DNA from: Luminiphilus sp.
GTDB taxonomy: Bacteria > Pseudomonadota > Gammaproteobacteria > Pseudomonadales > Halieaceae
Reading direction: 5' to 3'
Assembly: GCA_024638905.1 (NCBI GenBank)
Contig: JAHEJH010000088.1
Span: forward strand, 1 to 6,691
Length of the DNA stretch: 6,691 bases
Shown in pieces: positions 6,571-6,691 of the stretch. Positions within the stretch are counted from its first letter, which is position 1. Each line of letters opens with the position of its first letter. The position numbers and the translations under genes were made by a program. The notes beneath the pieces are model-generated. The model ran no database searches. It was not told the DNA's origin and saw only the letters and a program-made list of their open reading frames with translations.

Positions 6571-6691
6571 ATGGCAAAAGAAGCATTTGAGCGTTCGAAG
6601 CCCCACGTGAATGTGGGCACGATTGGACACGTAGACCACGGTAAGACGACGCTGACGGCGGCGTTGACGCGTGTTTGCTCTGAGGTATGGG
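6571..6691 (+). CDS. tuf: Elongation factor Tu (3'-truncated by window edge)
   Basis: EF-Tu carries aminoacyl-tRNA to the ribosomal A site as a ternary complex with GTP. Only the first 40 codons are present, and the frame is still open at the window edge, out of about 394-397 residues in the family. The N-terminus MAKEAFERSKPHVNVGTIGH aligns with E. coli EF-Tu and is followed by the P-loop GHVDHGKTT (residues 19-27) and LTAAL. The start follows fusA by 30 nt, the usual str operon order. Many gammaproteobacteria have two near-identical tuf genes, and whether this genome does cannot be seen here. The family call is certain; the copy name (tufA or tufB) is not assigned. Confidence 0.97.
   Translation, partial: MAKEAFERSKPHVNVGTIGHVDHGKTTLTAALTRVCSEVW

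Noticed and set aside
1..6691. A new defence, mobile or biosynthetic system
   Set aside because: All coding capacity is taken by five well-known housekeeping genes with short gaps. There are no direct repeats, insertion-sequence ends, CRISPR repeats or unrecognised genes.

Overview
This window holds part of the core transcription and translation machinery of a bacterium, all on the + strand: the 3' four-fifths of rpoC (RNA polymerase beta'), then rpsL (S12), rpsG (S7), fusA (EF-G) and the first 40 codons of a tuf gene (EF-Tu). This is the end of the rif (rpoBC) operon joined directly to the str operon. The proteins align closely, by eye, with Escherichia coli and Pseudomonas homologues. RpoC carries the lineage-specific insertion SI3 in its trigger loop. 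S7 is the short 156-residue form. The EF-Tu N-terminus is of the gammaproteobacterial type. The rif-str adjacency, the moderately GC-rich DNA and the protein sequences suggest a gammaproteobacterium outside the enterics, perhaps a marine lineage. Genus cannot be assigned from the sequence alone.

Layout: rpoC fragment (2-3349, 5' end outside the window); a 100-nt gap (3350-3449) with a good sigma70-type promoter, a dyad inside its spacer and a perfect 11-bp inverted repeat at the predicted mRNA 5' end; rpsL (3450-3821); a 103-nt gap (3822-3924) with a UUCG-capped hairpin, in the place where E. coli has the S7 autoregulatory site; rpsG (3925-4395); a 36-nt gap; fusA with a GTG start (4432-6540); a 30-nt gap; tuf (6571 to the window edge). 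Every gene with a visible start has a Shine-Dalgarno sequence.

The genes work together in gene expression. RpoC supplies the catalytic magnesium site of RNA polymerase. S12 and S7 build the decoding centre and head of the 30S subunit. EF-G and EF-Tu are the GTPases that drive translocation and aminoacyl-tRNA delivery. The promoter before rpsL has a GC-only discriminator, as expected for a promoter shut down by ppGpp, so the str genes could be transcribed apart from rpoBC as well as by read-through.

No mobile element, CRISPR array, tRNA, rRNA gene, pseudogene or unfamiliar gene system was found. The coding content is ordinary housekeeping. Points worth a second look are regulatory and lie in the two roughly 100-nt gaps flanking rpsL.
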